64,000 bases of DNA from Pelagibacterium lacus (GCF_003345525.1 NZ_QQNH01000001.1:1-64000); one strand, 5' to 3'. Positions 35,077 through 44,085 are shown, numbered from the stretch's first letter. The notes: generated by a model from the sequence alone, not told the origin. Made by a program: numbers and translations.

Positions 35077-36110
35077 CTAGGGGGTTGGATGCGCTTCCGC
35101 CGGGAACCAGCGGAGGCGGTCGGAGATGATCTCCAGTCCGATGCGTTCCCCAAGACGCATCCGGAAGTCGCTGGTCATTTGCAGGGTCAGCGGCGCGCCG
35201 GAGGAGGCGACAGCAACGCTCACCGCATAGGATGTATCCCTATACTGAACGGCGCTGACTTCACCGGTCAGCCCCGCCATATCCGGCGGTCGGGCGATCA
35301 GGGCGCGTGGCGTGACGAGGGCGCGGGCGCACTGACCGACCCCCAGCTTCGGAGCGCCGGTCAGGGTCAGTTGAGAATCGCCGAGCGACCACCCCTCGGC
35401 CGTCCGGCACAGGGGCATTATCGCGCCGAGGCGCAGGAACTCCGCAATCTTGGCACTGGCAGGCTCTTCGACAATCTGGTTGGGCGTGGCCAATTGGGCC
35501 ACCGCGCCGCCGTCCAGAATCGCGACCTGATCGGCCAGAGTGAATGCCTCGCTTTGGTCGTGGGTCACGTAGATCGCGGTGAGATCAAGGCTTTTGATCA
35601 GCCCGGCCAGTTCGCTGACCATGCTCTCGCGCAGTTCCCTATCGAGATTCGATAGCGGCTCATCGAACAGCACAATACGCGGTTCGGCGACAATGGCGCG
35701 GGCAATGGCAACGCGCTGCTGCTGGCCGCCCGACAAAGCGCCCGGGTTGCGGTCTGCAAGGTGTTCGAGGCCCACGCGCCGCAGCGCAGCAACGACATGC
35801 TGTTCACGCTCGGCGCGGCCAACGCGGCGCATCTCCAGCGGGAAGGCGACATTGCCGGTAACGCTCAGATGGGGCCAGAGTGCATAATCCTGAAACACCA
35901 TGCCCAGGCCGCGGCGTTCGGGCGGCAGGAACGAGGTCGCACTGGCAACGGTTTTGCCATCCATGCGTACCTCACCGGCGGTCGGCGACAAGAGACCGGC
36001 GACCAGACGAAGAAGGGTTGTCTTGCCGCAAGGGTTCTTTTCATCGGCCTGATCAACGCAAATTCGCGCTCCTCAGGATAGCGGCGGAACCGATGATCCG
36101 AGAGCCTCAA
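35077..36110 (-). pseudogene. ABC transporter ATP-binding protein with broken Walker A region
   Basis: The 3' part (from about 36018) encodes an FbpC/PotA-like ATPase with 'CGKTTLLRLVAGLLSPTAGEV', Q-loop 'GMVFQDYALWPHLSV', signature 'LSGGQQQRVAIARAI', Walker B 'IVLFDEPLSNLD' and a C-terminal regulatory domain. The 5' part reads 'RLSDHRFRRYPEEREFAL' in a different frame, and the G-P-S-G half of Walker A is missing. In the frame of the 3' part the residues before CGKTT are D-Q-A-D-E-K-N-P. The next possible start (TTG at 35991) would lack Walker A altogether. A deletion or scrambling of a few tens of bases fits best; a sequencing error is possible but would not by itself restore the motif. Confidence 0.8.
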
Positions 36111-36111
36111 T

Positions 36112-36765
36112 TCAGCATTTCCTTGCCACGATGAACGGCCGGGCCTGTGGCCTTTTGGCATCGTGGCCTTCCACGCTCACGATCTCGAACCCCGCAGCCT
36201 CGATGGAACGGATGAGTTCGTCCTGACTGAAAAAATACACACGCGGCGCCTGCCCCAAGGCTGCCATGACTCCAATGATTGGAGCCAGGATAAGGGAGAT
36301 ACTCCCCAGGCAAGGGGTTTTGGAAACGAAATGGCCGCCCGTTTTCAGCGCCTTGTGGATTTTCTGTATCGCGGCCTGCCGGTCGGCGATCAAATGTAGC
36401 GTATTGAAGCAGACCGCCAGGTCGAAGGCTCCGGCAAGCCCCACATCCTCCGCCGATTCGACCCTGAACTCGACATTGTCGACTCCGACGGCCTTGCCGC
36501 GCGCAATGCGGATCATCTCATCGGAAACATCGGTGGCAACGACCCTGGCAACATGCCTGGCCAAGTGTAATGCGGTCGATCCCGTGCCGCAGCCCATTTC
36601 GTAAACCAGGCTGTCCGGCCCGGTTAACGCCAGGGTGGCATCCAGCGTCCGGCTGTAGCTGGCCTGATCCTTTACCGGGCTCCTAGCGTATTTGCCGGCG
36701 ATGCCGTTCCAGAACGATGCTTCCGAACCCCTGCTGCTCACGATCGTCTCTCCAAAAGCAGTCAT
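36112..36765 (-). CDS. Class I SAM-dependent methyltransferase
   Basis: The 217-residue protein has the SAM-binding motif I 'VYEMGCGTGSTALHLA' (about 53-68), the acidic motif II 'VVATDVSDEMI' and 'FDLAVCFNTLHLI'. A hydrophobic helix 'ISLILAPIIGVMAAL' near residue 160 is unusual and hints at a membrane-associated or lipid-like substrate. The start at MTAFGETIV is preferred; the frame is open a further 27 codons. It ends one base before the start of the broken ATPase gene. Confidence 0.8.
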   Translation of the reverse strand: MTAFGETIVSSRGSEASFWNGIAGKYARSPVKDQASYSRTLDATLALTGPDSLVYEMGCGTGSTALHLARHVARVVATDVSDEMIRIARGKAVGVDNVEFRVESAEDVGLAGAFDLAVCFNTLHLIADRQAAIQKIHKALKTGGHFVSKTPCLGSISLILAPIIGVMAALGQAPRVYFFSQDELIRSIEAAGFEIVSVEGHDAKRPQARPFIVARKC

Positions 36766-36933
36766 TGGAACCGGCTTGCATGACACCGATATGTCATGCC
36801 TTTTCGCCTCACTCTGGATCGAGCCATTTTTCCGCAGCCGGGCCAAATCTTACCGCCGCCAACACACAGATCCGCATCGCCACGTGGTCTATTGCTTTAT
36901 CAGCTCTCGCGGCGCGCGCGATTTCCGCAACGA

Positions 36934-37845
36934 TCACAGCTTCGCTTCGATGACCGGCAAGGCTAGTTCCGCCGCCTGCCGCCCCGCTGCGATGGCAGTG
37001 GCGGCGCAGTGGAAATCCATGAGCCCGATTTCGGCCACTCTGGGCGACACGAGGACATGCGGCGGCTCTCCGGCCAGCCGAGAGCGCGTAATATGGTCCT
37101 GCATGATGTTGAGCGCATTGGAGAGCACGTCGAAATAGCCCGGTGTGCGGGATTTGAACAGATTGAAGTTCGATGCCTGCCTCTGCAAGGAGCGCGGCAG
37201 GGACGCGAGCAAGTCCATCATGTTGCCGGCTGTCTGTTCTTCGGTCGATATCGGCCGCTCCGGGAGCTCCTCGACAAGCGAGCGGCCGAGAACATCCTCG
37301 TTCATATCCACGGCGATAATCGTATCGGCGCCCATGGCGCGGCAGAGGGAAACCGGCACGGGATTGACCAATGCCCCATCCACCAGCCATTGCCCGTCCA
37401 ACAGGACCGGGCTGAAAATCCCCGGCAAGCTGATCGACGCGCGCAGCGCCGGCGCCAGCGCGCCCGAGCGCAGCCAAACCTCGCGGCCAGTCGTGAGATC
37501 GGTGGCAACGGCCGCAAAGGGAATGGCGGTGTCTTCGATATTGGCCGCAAGGCTGAGCGTGCCCATCCAGTTGACGATACGGCTCCCGGCGACCAGGCCG
37601 CCTTCCATCAGATTGACATCGACCAGCGAAGCCACCGTCCGCCAGTCGGCGGCCATGGCCCAGTCCTTTATTTCGGCCAGGCGTCCAGAGGCATAGGCCG
37701 CCCCGACAAGCGCCCCCATCGACGTTCCGCAAATGATGTCGGGCTTGATGCCGGCCTCATCGAGCACCTCAAGCAGTCCAATATGGGACCACCCGCGCGC
37801 CGCACCGCTTCCAAGCACCAGACCAACGCTTTTTTTAGTCGCCAA
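36934..37845 (-). CDS. Patatin-like phospholipase family protein (RssA-like)
   Basis: The 303-residue protein has the patatin oxyanion hole 'GLVLGSGAARGWSHIGLLEVL' (8-28), the nucleophile in 'GTSMGALVGAAYASG' (about Ser42) and the catalytic Asp in 'LVDGALVNPVPV'. The Ser-Asp dyad is complete, so lipid acyl hydrolase or thioesterase activity is likely. No signal peptide is present. It is the first gene of a minus-strand run toward the methyltransferase. Confidence 0.88.
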   Translation of the reverse strand: MATKKSVGLVLGSGAARGWSHIGLLEVLDEAGIKPDIICGTSMGALVGAAYASGRLAEIKDWAMAADWRTVASLVDVNLMEGGLVAGSRIVNWMGTLSLAANIEDTAIPFAAVATDLTTGREVWLRSGALAPALRASISLPGIFSPVLLDGQWLVDGALVNPVPVSLCRAMGADTIIAVDMNEDVLGRSLVEELPERPISTEEQTAGNMMDLLASLPRSLQRQASNFNLFKSRTPGYFDVLSNALNIMQDHITRSRLAGEPPHVLVSPRVAEIGLMDFHCAATAIAAGRQAAELALPVIEAKL

Positions 37846-38060
37846 AGCCGGCTCCTAGCGCCTTTCAGTTTTGACGGAAGCATATCCTGCCTTTGATAGC
37901 ATCGATCTTGAACAGTATTTCGACGAACGCTCAAGGGATAACCACCCATTGTGAAATCAAGTCCCTCAGGCGCGCAGTGCGTCCGCGACCCCGCCCGCCG
38001 CTCGGTTAGCGCGCACAGTGAAACCGGACGTTTAGGGGAAGGTTTTAAAGCGCTTTTAGT

Positions 38061-38075
38061 CTGGAATCGTTCTAA
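38061..38075 (+). promoter_or_regulatory. Possible Irr/iron-control-like box
   Basis: The 15-mer CTGGAATCGTTCTAA has a perfect right half (TTCTAA) and an imperfect left half of the rhizobial iron control element pattern TTAGAA-N3-TTCTAA. It lies 69 bases upstream of the small Cys-protein start. This is a weak motif match; a chance occurrence is quite possible. Confidence 0.3.
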
Positions 38076-38143
38076 TCTATAAAGGTAACACGCTGTTGGA
38101 AAACGGTTTTCTGACAGGCAATATCATCTTTATGGAGGCCATC

Positions 38144-38353
38144 ATGGCAACCGCAAACCATTCCGCGACCACCTGCAATTCCTGCGTCTTCTTCGAAGAT
38201 CACGTCATCAACGCCGCCGCGCAGACCACGGCGGATGCCGGCCTGTGCCGCATCAACCCGCCCGTCACTCAGCCAGATCCCGATGCGCGCGGCTTGTGGC
38301 CGGTGGTGAAGTCCAACGATTGGTGCGGTCAGTTCACCGCCGAACGGCACTGA
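38144..38353 (+). CDS. Small four-cysteine protein, conserved unknown
   Basis: The 69-residue product has Cys in 'TTCNSCVFF' (C-x2-C), '[10 protein letters not shown]' and 'NDWCGQF'. A C-x2-C...C...C set of this kind usually binds zinc or iron-sulfur. Similar short alphaproteobacterial proteins with 'GLCRxNPP' and 'WPxVxxxDWCGxF' are known only as hypothetical. The start is preceded by ATGGAGG. A hairpin with a TTCG loop follows the stop. An iron-type regulatory motif upstream is suggestive only. Confidence 0.75.
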   Translation: MATANHSATTCNSCVFFEDHVINAAAQTTADAGLCRINPPVTQPDPDARGLWPVVKSNDWCGQFTAERH

Positions 38354-38363
38354 ACAGGAGAGG

Positions 38364-38380
38364 CCCCGCTTCGGCGGGGT
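38364..38380 (+). terminator. TTCG-tetraloop hairpin after the small Cys-protein gene
   Basis: A perfect stem CCCCGC-TTCG-GCGGGG begins 11 bases after the stop. The T-run is missing, so termination is plausible but not certain. Confidence 0.5.
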
Positions 38381-38417
38381 CCGACCGATCCCGGTCATTC
38401 GCGGAGGTCGCCCCCAT

Positions 38418-38516
38418 CTATGACGCGACCGCATCATCGCGCTTTTCGAGCAGGAAGATGACCGCGCCGCCGCGGTCCATGTGAATTGACCCGTGCGTCT
38501 CGTCCTGGCCAGTCAT
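38418..38516 (-). CDS. Small coupled ORF (32 residues), unknown
   Basis: An ATG at 38516 overlaps the stop of the preceding 109-residue gene in an ATGA arrangement. The 32-codon frame reads from MTGQDETHG through 'GAVIFLLEKRDDAVAS'. The coupling is the main reason to think it is translated. There is no recognised domain. It may be a true small protein or a chance extension. Confidence 0.4.
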   Translation of the reverse strand: MTGQDETHGSIHMDRGGAVIFLLEKRDDAVAS

Positions 38517-38842
38517 CCGTGCCCGGCGACCGGCCCATGCAGCAACCCGCATTGCATATCCGACAAGGCCGCGTCGGCGAGCGCGGTTTGCAGCCTCGCC
38601 ACATCGCCGAGCGCATCGGGTTGCCAGCCGCACGGACACGCGCCGGGGCCGATATGGGCGTCGGCGACCTCACGATAAACCGCGCCCAGTGCGGCGGCGG
38701 CATGCTCGAGCACCATCATCGGCGGAAGGTTCCGCTTATGCAGCATGTCGCAGAAGGCGCCCAGGATCAGGCGGCGCATCACCTCCGCATCCTCCTCGAA
38801 GGCTTCGTGGATTTCGACCGGGTGACGCATGACGATCTCCAT
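38513..38842 (-). CDS. Conserved hypothetical protein (109 residues)
   Basis: The helical, acidic-then-hydrophobic sequence starts MEIVMRHPVEIHEAFEEDAE. It includes 'LILGAFCDMLHKRNLPPMMVLEHAAAALGAVYREVAD' and a Cys pair in 'GACPCGWQPD' that may bind metal. No signal peptide or membrane helix is clear. It is not recognised as a named family. Its stop overlaps the start of the 32-residue ORF. The upstream gap has an AT-rich palindrome (38886-38902) that could be its operator. Confidence 0.6.
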   Translation of the reverse strand: MEIVMRHPVEIHEAFEEDAEVMRRLILGAFCDMLHKRNLPPMMVLEHAAAALGAVYREVADAHIGPGACPCGWQPDALGDVARLQTALADAALSDMQCGLLHGPVAGHG

Positions 38843-38885
38843 GACGGCCGACGCGGCAATCCTTGCCGGCGGGGCTGTACAAATT

Positions 38886-38902
38886 ATGAGTATAAAACTC
38901 AT
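38886..38902. promoter_or_regulatory. AT-rich palindrome upstream of the 109-residue gene
   Basis: Perfect arms ATGAGT and ACTCAT flank ATAAA in a locally AT-rich stretch within GC-rich DNA, 44 bases before the start codon. The position suits an operator overlapping the promoter. The binding protein is unknown. Confidence 0.45.
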
Positions 38903-39130
38903 ATTATTTGATCTGCACCATCCGCGCAAGGCCTCGCGACCCCGCATCCCTTCTCCAAAAAGCAGAAGCACATGATGCCCTAGCTTGTGATGCTACGTAC
39001 GAAAGTGGTTCCGGCTGTCCTCGACAGCCTGCAGGAGGCCGCCTACGGTGTCGTGCTGATCGGCCGCAAGCCGACGCTGATAGCGGATCGGCACGAAACC
39101 CGGCGCTTTTTCCCACGGTCGACCGCCTGA

Positions 39131-39766
39131 TCAGATCCCGGAAAGATGTGCCCTGTCGCCTATGAAGAGCACAGCACGATTGCGGAAGAAGTCGTCCTGG
39201 CGAAGGTGCGTTATGCTTCCGGACTTGGCGGGAAAGGCCAAAAAGCCTGTGGCATCGATCGGGATTTTCATCCATGCCGCAATGACCATGCTCAGTGTGA
39301 AACCGTGGGTCACAATGATCTGTTTCTCACAGCGGCGGCGCACAACGCCATCGATGAAGGGAAACACGCGCCTGGCGACATCTCGCCTGGTCTCGGCACC
39401 GTCAATGCCACCATCACAGTCCAACCGATTGTCATCCGGAGCCGGGGTATAGCGTGCGTCGAGCCATGCTTGAGGTTTGCCACCGGCAACGCCATAGCTG
39501 ATTTCCCGCAGGGCTGAGGTCTCCTGCACCGTCTGACCCAAGCGCCTGGCTATCGCGGCCGCAGTTTGAGACGCTCGCCTCAGGTCAGAACTGTAGATTT
39601 CGACCGCGCCTGAACCGATCAAGCTCGCCAAGCGTTCAGCGATGGCCTCCGCCTCCTGCAAGCCGCGATGCGTCAGATCGCTGTCGAACCAACCCCCAAC
39701 CCTGTTTTCCAGGTGATGGGCGGCTTCAGTATGTGTGACGACGAAGATGTCTTTCACGATGGCCAA
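39131..39766 (-). CDS. Histidine phosphatase superfamily protein
   Basis: The 211-residue protein follows the phosphoglycerate mutase-like fold. The usual R-H-G signature near the N-terminus is replaced by 'VVTHTEAAHHLENRVGGWFDSDLTHRG', keeping the catalytic His but losing the Arg. 'IYSSDLRRASQTAAAIA' and the second catalytic His in 'QIIVTHGFTLSMVI' are present. This T-H-T-E variant occurs in a subset of the family. The substrate is unknown and activity is likely but unproven. It stands alone. Confidence 0.8.
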   Translation of the reverse strand: MAIVKDIFVVTHTEAAHHLENRVGGWFDSDLTHRGLQEAEAIAERLASLIGSGAVEIYSSDLRRASQTAAAIARRLGQTVQETSALREISYGVAGGKPQAWLDARYTPAPDDNRLDCDGGIDGAETRRDVARRVFPFIDGVVRRRCEKQIIVTHGFTLSMVIAAWMKIPIDATGFLAFPAKSGSITHLRQDDFFRNRAVLFIGDRAHLSGI

Positions 39767-40028
39767 CCTGTATGTGTTTCGTCGGTCTGCTTTCTCGCTT
39801 TACGACATCAAAGCCGCCTGTCCACTCCCCTGCCCCACTTGCGCCAGCGTACCCGAAGCATCGACGACCGCGCCGGTCAGGGGCGAAACGAATTCTTGAA
39901 CAGGACATTGGTTGCATCAGCGCCATGCGAATGATTGTCTCACGTCGACAGGTGCAACCAAAGTCTCCCTGATTGTACGTCTTCAATCCACGACACGCAC
40001 CCATGTGCCAAAGTGAGAGTAAGCTCCA

Positions 40029-41165
40029 ATGTCGATACAGGAATTTGCAGCAAAAGATTTCCAGGCCGCAGTTGTCCGCCAGAAGGGCGGCCCGTTTGTC
40101 ATCGAGACTGCCAGCATCACGCCACCGCGTCATGACGAGGTGCTGGTGCGGGTGGTGGCGACCGGCATGTGCCACACCGACATGGTGGCGCGCGACCAGA
40201 TCTATCCCGTGCCGCAGCCGATCGTGCTCGGCCATGAGGGCGCCGGTATCGTCGAGGCGGTCGGCGAGAACGTGACGAAGGTCGAAAAGGGCGACCATGT
40301 CGTCCTCTCCTTTCATTCCTGCGGAGCCTGCCGGCCGTGCCAGGAGGGCCATCCGGCCTATTGCGAGAATTTCAACGACTACAATTTCGCAGGCGCAAGA
40401 CCGGATGACGGTTCGCATGCGCTGTGCGGGCATGACGGAACGCCGCTCAACGACCGCTTCTTCGGCCAGTCCTCCTTCGGCGCCTACGCCATCGCCAATA
40501 TGCGCAACGTGGTGAAGGTGCGCAAGGATGCGCCGCTGGAACTGCTTGGGCCGCTTGGTTGCGGCATCCAGACCGGAGCCGGGACCGTGCTCAACGCGCT
40601 CAAGGTCGAGCCGGGTTCAAGTTTCGCCGCCTTCGGCGCGGGCGCAGTCGGGCTGTCCGCCGTCATGGCGGCGGCTGCGACCGGCGCCACCACCATCTTC
40701 GCCATTGACGTCGTACCGTCGCGCCTCGACCTGGCGCGTGAACTCGGCGCGACCCACATCGTCGACAGCTCGAAAGACGATCCGGTCGCGGCGATCCGCA
40801 AGATTACCGGCAAGGGCGTGGATTTCGCCATGGATTCGACCGGCATCCCGGCAGTGATCCGCAATGCGGTGCTGGCCCTGCGCCCCATGGGTTCGGCGGC
40901 AATCGTCGGTGCGTCAAAACCGGGTGCGCTGCTCGATCTCGACGCAAACGATCTGATGCAGAACGTCAAGAGCATTCGCGGCGTTGTCGAAGGCGACAGC
41001 GTTCCCGATGTCTTCATTCCCAAGCTGATCGATCTCTATCTTGCCGGCCGCTTTCCCTTCGACAAGCTGGTCAGGTTCTACTCCCTCGACCAGATCAACG
41101 AGGCGGCGGCCGATAGCGAAAAGGGCGGCACGTTGAAGCCGGTCATCCGCATCGGCGCAATGTAA
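40029..41165 (+). CDS. Zinc-dependent NAD(P)+ alcohol dehydrogenase (aryl-alcohol type)
   Basis: The 378-residue medium-chain dehydrogenase has catalytic-zinc ligands in 'GMCHTDMVARD' and 'GHEGAGIV', and four structural-zinc cysteines in 'CGACRPCQEGHPAYC'. A Rossmann fold lies around 'FGAGAVGLSAVMAA'. The overall pattern is like benzyl/aryl alcohol dehydrogenases (XylB-type). It reads toward a metallo-beta-lactamase-fold hydrolase gene 147 bases downstream. The AT-richer region upstream (39950-40028) probably holds its promoter. Confidence 0.88.
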   Translation: MSIQEFAAKDFQAAVVRQKGGPFVIETASITPPRHDEVLVRVVATGMCHTDMVARDQIYPVPQPIVLGHEGAGIVEAVGENVTKVEKGDHVVLSFHSCGACRPCQEGHPAYCENFNDYNFAGARPDDGSHALCGHDGTPLNDRFFGQSSFGAYAIANMRNVVKVRKDAPLELLGPLGCGIQTGAGTVLNALKVEPGSSFAAFGAGAVGLSAVMAAAATGATTIFAIDVVPSRLDLARELGATHIVDSSKDDPVAAIRKITGKGVDFAMDSTGIPAVIRNAVLALRPMGSAAIVGASKPGALLDLDANDLMQNVKSIRGVVEGDSVPDVFIPKLIDLYLAGRFPFDKLVRFYSLDQINEAAADSEKGGTLKPVIRIGAM

Positions 41166-41312
41166 AAAGGGATTATTCGTTCCAATAGGGAGGCAATCAT
41201 CTTCTGGGGTGATGGATTATCAACTCCTTCCGAGAGGGTCATGTTTATCGCCAGAACACGACGCCAAGCGTTTTGTCCTCTGCTGCACTCTTCTTATTGA
41301 AAGGACGTTGAC

Positions 41313-42155
41313 ATGACTACGCAAGCCAAATTGGGACAGGTCACCACCAAGGATTATCGCGGGGTGACCATCCACACCTACAAGTCGCCCGAGGAAGGGC
41401 TTTACGTCACCTCGCAGATCGTCGAGACCGATGACGGCCTCGTCGTCTTCGACGCCGTCTTCCACACCAGGCACGCCGAAGACCTGGCCGACTATATCGC
41501 CGGGCTTGGCAAGCCCGTGAACCGCATCGTGCTGTCGCACATCCACCCCGACCACTGGTCCGGGCTGAGCGTGCTGCATCAGCGCTTCCCGCAGGCGCCC
41601 ATCTATGCGCTGCCGGAAATCATCTCCTACATCAAGGAAAACGGCCAGAAGATCCTCGATGCCCGCAACGAGGCCTTCGGCAATGTGGTGGCCAAGACCC
41701 CGACCCTGCCTGACCACGAGCTGGCGGTCGGCGCCCAGACCATCGGCGGCGTGCGCTTCGAATTCGAGCGCCAGCCCGATGGCGAAAGCGACTGGCAGAC
41801 CATCGTGCGCCTGCCTGACGCGAGGGTGGTGATGGTCTTCGACCTGGTGTTCCCTGCCGAACATCACCTCTTTACCGTCGCAAGCCATTTCGACCACTGG
41901 ATCGAAATTCTTGAGGCGCTGAAGGGTGACGCGGCCAAGGGCTATGACACGCTGATGGTCGGCCACGGCAATCCGGTGGGCTATGACGTCATCGACGGCA
42001 ATATCGCCTATCTGCGCAAGGCCAAGGACATCCATGCCGCCAACAGCGATGCTGAAAGCTATGCCAAGGCGCTCAAGGATGCCTATCCGTCCTATTACGG
42101 CGGCGGCTGGGTCGACTTCTCCAGCCTTCTGCTCTACGGCATCATCAACCCGTAA
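41313..42155 (+). CDS. MBL-fold metallo-hydrolase
   Basis: The 280-residue protein has the metallo-beta-lactamase signature H-x-H-x-D-H in 'VLSHIHPDHWSGLSVLH' (about 70-86), an Asp in 'VVMVFDLVFPAEHH' and a His in 'LMVGHGNPVG'. There is no signal peptide. The family includes glyoxalase II-like, alkylsulfatase-like and lactonase enzymes; the substrate here is not evident. A GAAAGGA ribosome site precedes the start. A strong terminator follows (42174-42216). Confidence 0.85.
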   Translation: MTTQAKLGQVTTKDYRGVTIHTYKSPEEGLYVTSQIVETDDGLVVFDAVFHTRHAEDLADYIAGLGKPVNRIVLSHIHPDHWSGLSVLHQRFPQAPIYALPEIISYIKENGQKILDARNEAFGNVVAKTPTLPDHELAVGAQTIGGVRFEFERQPDGESDWQTIVRLPDARVVMVFDLVFPAEHHLFTVASHFDHWIEILEALKGDAAKGYDTLMVGHGNPVGYDVIDGNIAYLRKAKDIHAANSDAESYAKALKDAYPSYYGGGWVDFSSLLLYGIINP

Positions 42156-42173
42156 AAGCTGTTGCTTCCTTCG

Positions 42174-42216
42174 AGGCCAGCGTGGCGCGGATATACCGCC
42201 CCACGCTGGCCTTTTG
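42174..42216 (+). terminator. Rho-independent terminator after the MBL-fold gene
   Basis: A 12-bp stem AGGCCAGCGTGG / CCACGCTGGCCT with a 15-base loop is followed by TTT and then GC. It lies between the MBL gene and the convergent LysR gene. Confidence 0.8.
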
Positions 42217-42246
42217 CTGTAATGGCCCATGATCGCGCGCCCTATT

Positions 42247-43143
42247 TCATAGCCCACGCGGTGGGAACCGCTGGGCGATGAAATCCACGAAGCTGCCCAG
42301 CTTGCGGGTTCTGCGCCGATCCGGGGCGGTGAGAATGTGCATAGGCCGGGCCGCATGCCGCCATTCCGGCAGGAGCGGTACGAGGCGCCCCCGCTCGATA
42401 TCGTTGTCAAGCAGGATGCGCGGCTGGAGGATGATCCCGAGGCCCGACAGGGCCGCTACGCGCAAGGCATGCCCGATATTGGTGGTCAGCGGGCCATGCA
42501 CCTCCACCGTTTGCTTTGTCCCCCCTGCCCCTTCAAAGGTCCACTGACCGCGCGGCGCCCAGTGGGCGAAACCGAGACAGGCATGGGAAGCGAGATCGGC
42601 GGGGTGCTGCGGCGCGGGGTGGCCGGCGAGATAGGACGGCGCCGCGCACAGCACCATCTCGTAGGGTGTCATCGCCCGTGCCCGTAAGGAGGTGTCGGCG
42701 AGTGCTCCAATGCGGATAACCGCGTCGAAGCCTTCATCGACCAGATCGACCATGCGGTCGGTGATCGACAGTTCCACATCCACTTCGGGATTGGCCAGCA
42801 GGTAATCCGGCAACGCGCCGGCGAGGCTGGTTGTGCCAAACGTCATCGGCGCGTTGACCCGCAGCAGACCGCGCGGCGCGCCCTGGCTTTCAGCGGCGAG
42901 GTTCTCGGCCGCCTCGACCTCGGCGAGGATCGAACGGCAGCGCTCCAGAAAGCTCAGCCCGACATCGGTCAGGCTCTGTCGTCGCGTCGTGCGGCGGATC
43001 AGCGTCACCTGAAGCCGCTCTTCCAGCGTGCGGATATGCTTGGCGATCATAGCCGGCGACAGGTCCAGCGCGACCGCCGCCGCGGCGAAGGAGCCGAGAT
43101 CGGCGACTTTGACGAACACCTGCATGCTGGTGATCCGGTCCAT
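42247..43143 (-). CDS. LysR family transcriptional regulator
   Basis: The 298-residue regulator has the N-terminal HTH ('MQVFVKVADLGSFAAAAVALDLSPAMIAKHIRTLEERLQVTLI', about 7-50) and a LysR effector domain ('LLRVNAPMTFGTTSLAGALPDYL...'). It is divergent from the SDR-glutaredoxin pair across 144 AT-rich bases and probably controls it; the plus-strand ADH-MBL pair may also be a target. The start at MDRITSMQ is chosen over an in-frame upstream ATG. Confidence 0.9.
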   Translation of the reverse strand: MDRITSMQVFVKVADLGSFAAAAVALDLSPAMIAKHIRTLEERLQVTLIRRTTRRQSLTDVGLSFLERCRSILAEVEAAENLAAESQGAPRGLLRVNAPMTFGTTSLAGALPDYLLANPEVDVELSITDRMVDLVDEGFDAVIRIGALADTSLRARAMTPYEMVLCAAPSYLAGHPAPQHPADLASHACLGFAHWAPRGQWTFEGAGGTKQTVEVHGPLTTNIGHALRVAALSGLGIILQPRILLDNDIERGRLVPLLPEWRHAARPMHILTAPDRRRTRKLGSFVDFIAQRFPPRGL

Positions 43144-43287
43144 GATTGAACATCCTGCGTTTCCAATCAAACAATAAAACCGCTATTTAATGCGCAAATC
43201 AACATAATTACATAGGTCTCGAACCAATTCACAGAGCGGGCCCGGTTGCGACGCATGCCGCGTCCATCAGACGCTTGAACGGAGACT

Positions 43288-44085
43288 ATGATAAACATCG
43301 ATCTTGCAGGAAAACGCGCCGTGGTGACCGGGTCGACGGCCGGCATCGGCTTCGCCATCGCCAAGGGTCTGGCCGGGGCGGGAGCCGACGTGGTGGTCAC
43401 CGGGCGCACGCAGGCGGCGGTCGACAAGGCGGTGGCGGCCATCGCGACACAGCAGCCGGACGCCAAAGTCTCCGGCGTCGCCGCCGATCTCGCCACCCCG
43501 GAAGGTGCGGCGGACCTGATCGCCGAGGTGCCGCAGGCGGATATTTTTGTCAGCAATCTCGGCATCTATGGCGCGAAGCCGGCCTTTGAACTCGATGACG
43601 CCGACTGGGCGCACATCTTCAACGTCAACGTGACCAGCGCCGCGCGGCTTGCACGCCATTATGCGCCGATCATGAAGGACAAGGGCTGGGGCCGGCTGAT
43701 CTTCATCTCCAGTGAATCGGCGCAGAACATCCCCGTCGAGATGATCCATTACGGCGTGTCGAAGGCGGCGTTGCAGGCCCTGTCGCGCGGTTATGCCAAG
43801 GCGCTGGCCGGCACAGGCGTGACATCGAACGCCATTCTGCCGGGACCGACGCGGACCGAAAGCTCGGTCGCCTTCATCGCCGATCTGGCGCGCGAAGGCG
43901 GCATCGATCCGGCCGAAGCCGAAAGCCGGTTCCTTGCCGAAAACCGCCCCTCCACGCTGATCGGCCGCTTCGCCGCGCCGGAGGAAATCGCCAATCTCGC
44001 CGTCTATGTCGCCTCGCCGCTGTCGAGCGCGACCACCGGCGCGGCGCTTCGGGTCGAAGGCGGCATTGTGGAGAGCCCAAGCTGA
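43288..44085 (+). CDS. Short-chain dehydrogenase/reductase
   Basis: The 265-residue SDR has 'VVTGSTAGIGFAIAKGLAGAG' (cofactor site), an Arg in 'VVVTGRTQ' favouring NADP, and the active-site segment 'ISSESAQNIPVEMIHYGVSK' with Y-x-x-x-K. The usual N-N-A-G is replaced by S-N-L-G. It is followed by the glutaredoxin 2 gene 58 bases later. The probable regulator is the divergent LysR. Confidence 0.88.
   Translation: MINIDLAGKRAVVTGSTAGIGFAIAKGLAGAGADVVVTGRTQAAVDKAVAAIATQQPDAKVSGVAADLATPEGAADLIAEVPQADIFVSNLGIYGAKPAFELDDADWAHIFNVNVTSAARLARHYAPIMKDKGWGRLIFISSESAQNIPVEMIHYGVSKAALQALSRGYAKALAGTGVTSNAILPGPTRTESSVAFIADLAREGGIDPAEAESRFLAENRPSTLIGRFAAPEEIANLAVYVASPLSSATTGAALRVEGGIVESPS

Noticed and set aside
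33703-35655. A 650-codon plus-strand frame opposite the iron-type ABC genes
   Set aside because: Antisense shadow; no motifs.
36112-36846. Upstream extension of the methyltransferase to 36846
   Set aside because: The extra 27 residues are basic and unlike methyltransferase N-termini; the ATG at 36765 fits better, though not proven.
38990-39130. A 46-codon plus-strand frame (MLRTKVVPAVLDSL...) between small genes
   Set aside because: It reads plausibly and may be a gene remnant, but it has no clear ribosome site or family match, so it was not listed.
39767-39900. Minus-strand stretch reading LTGAVVDASGTLAQVG, possibly the tail of a lost gene
   Set aside because: Too short to assign. It could be a remnant left by rearrangement, but there is no supporting context.
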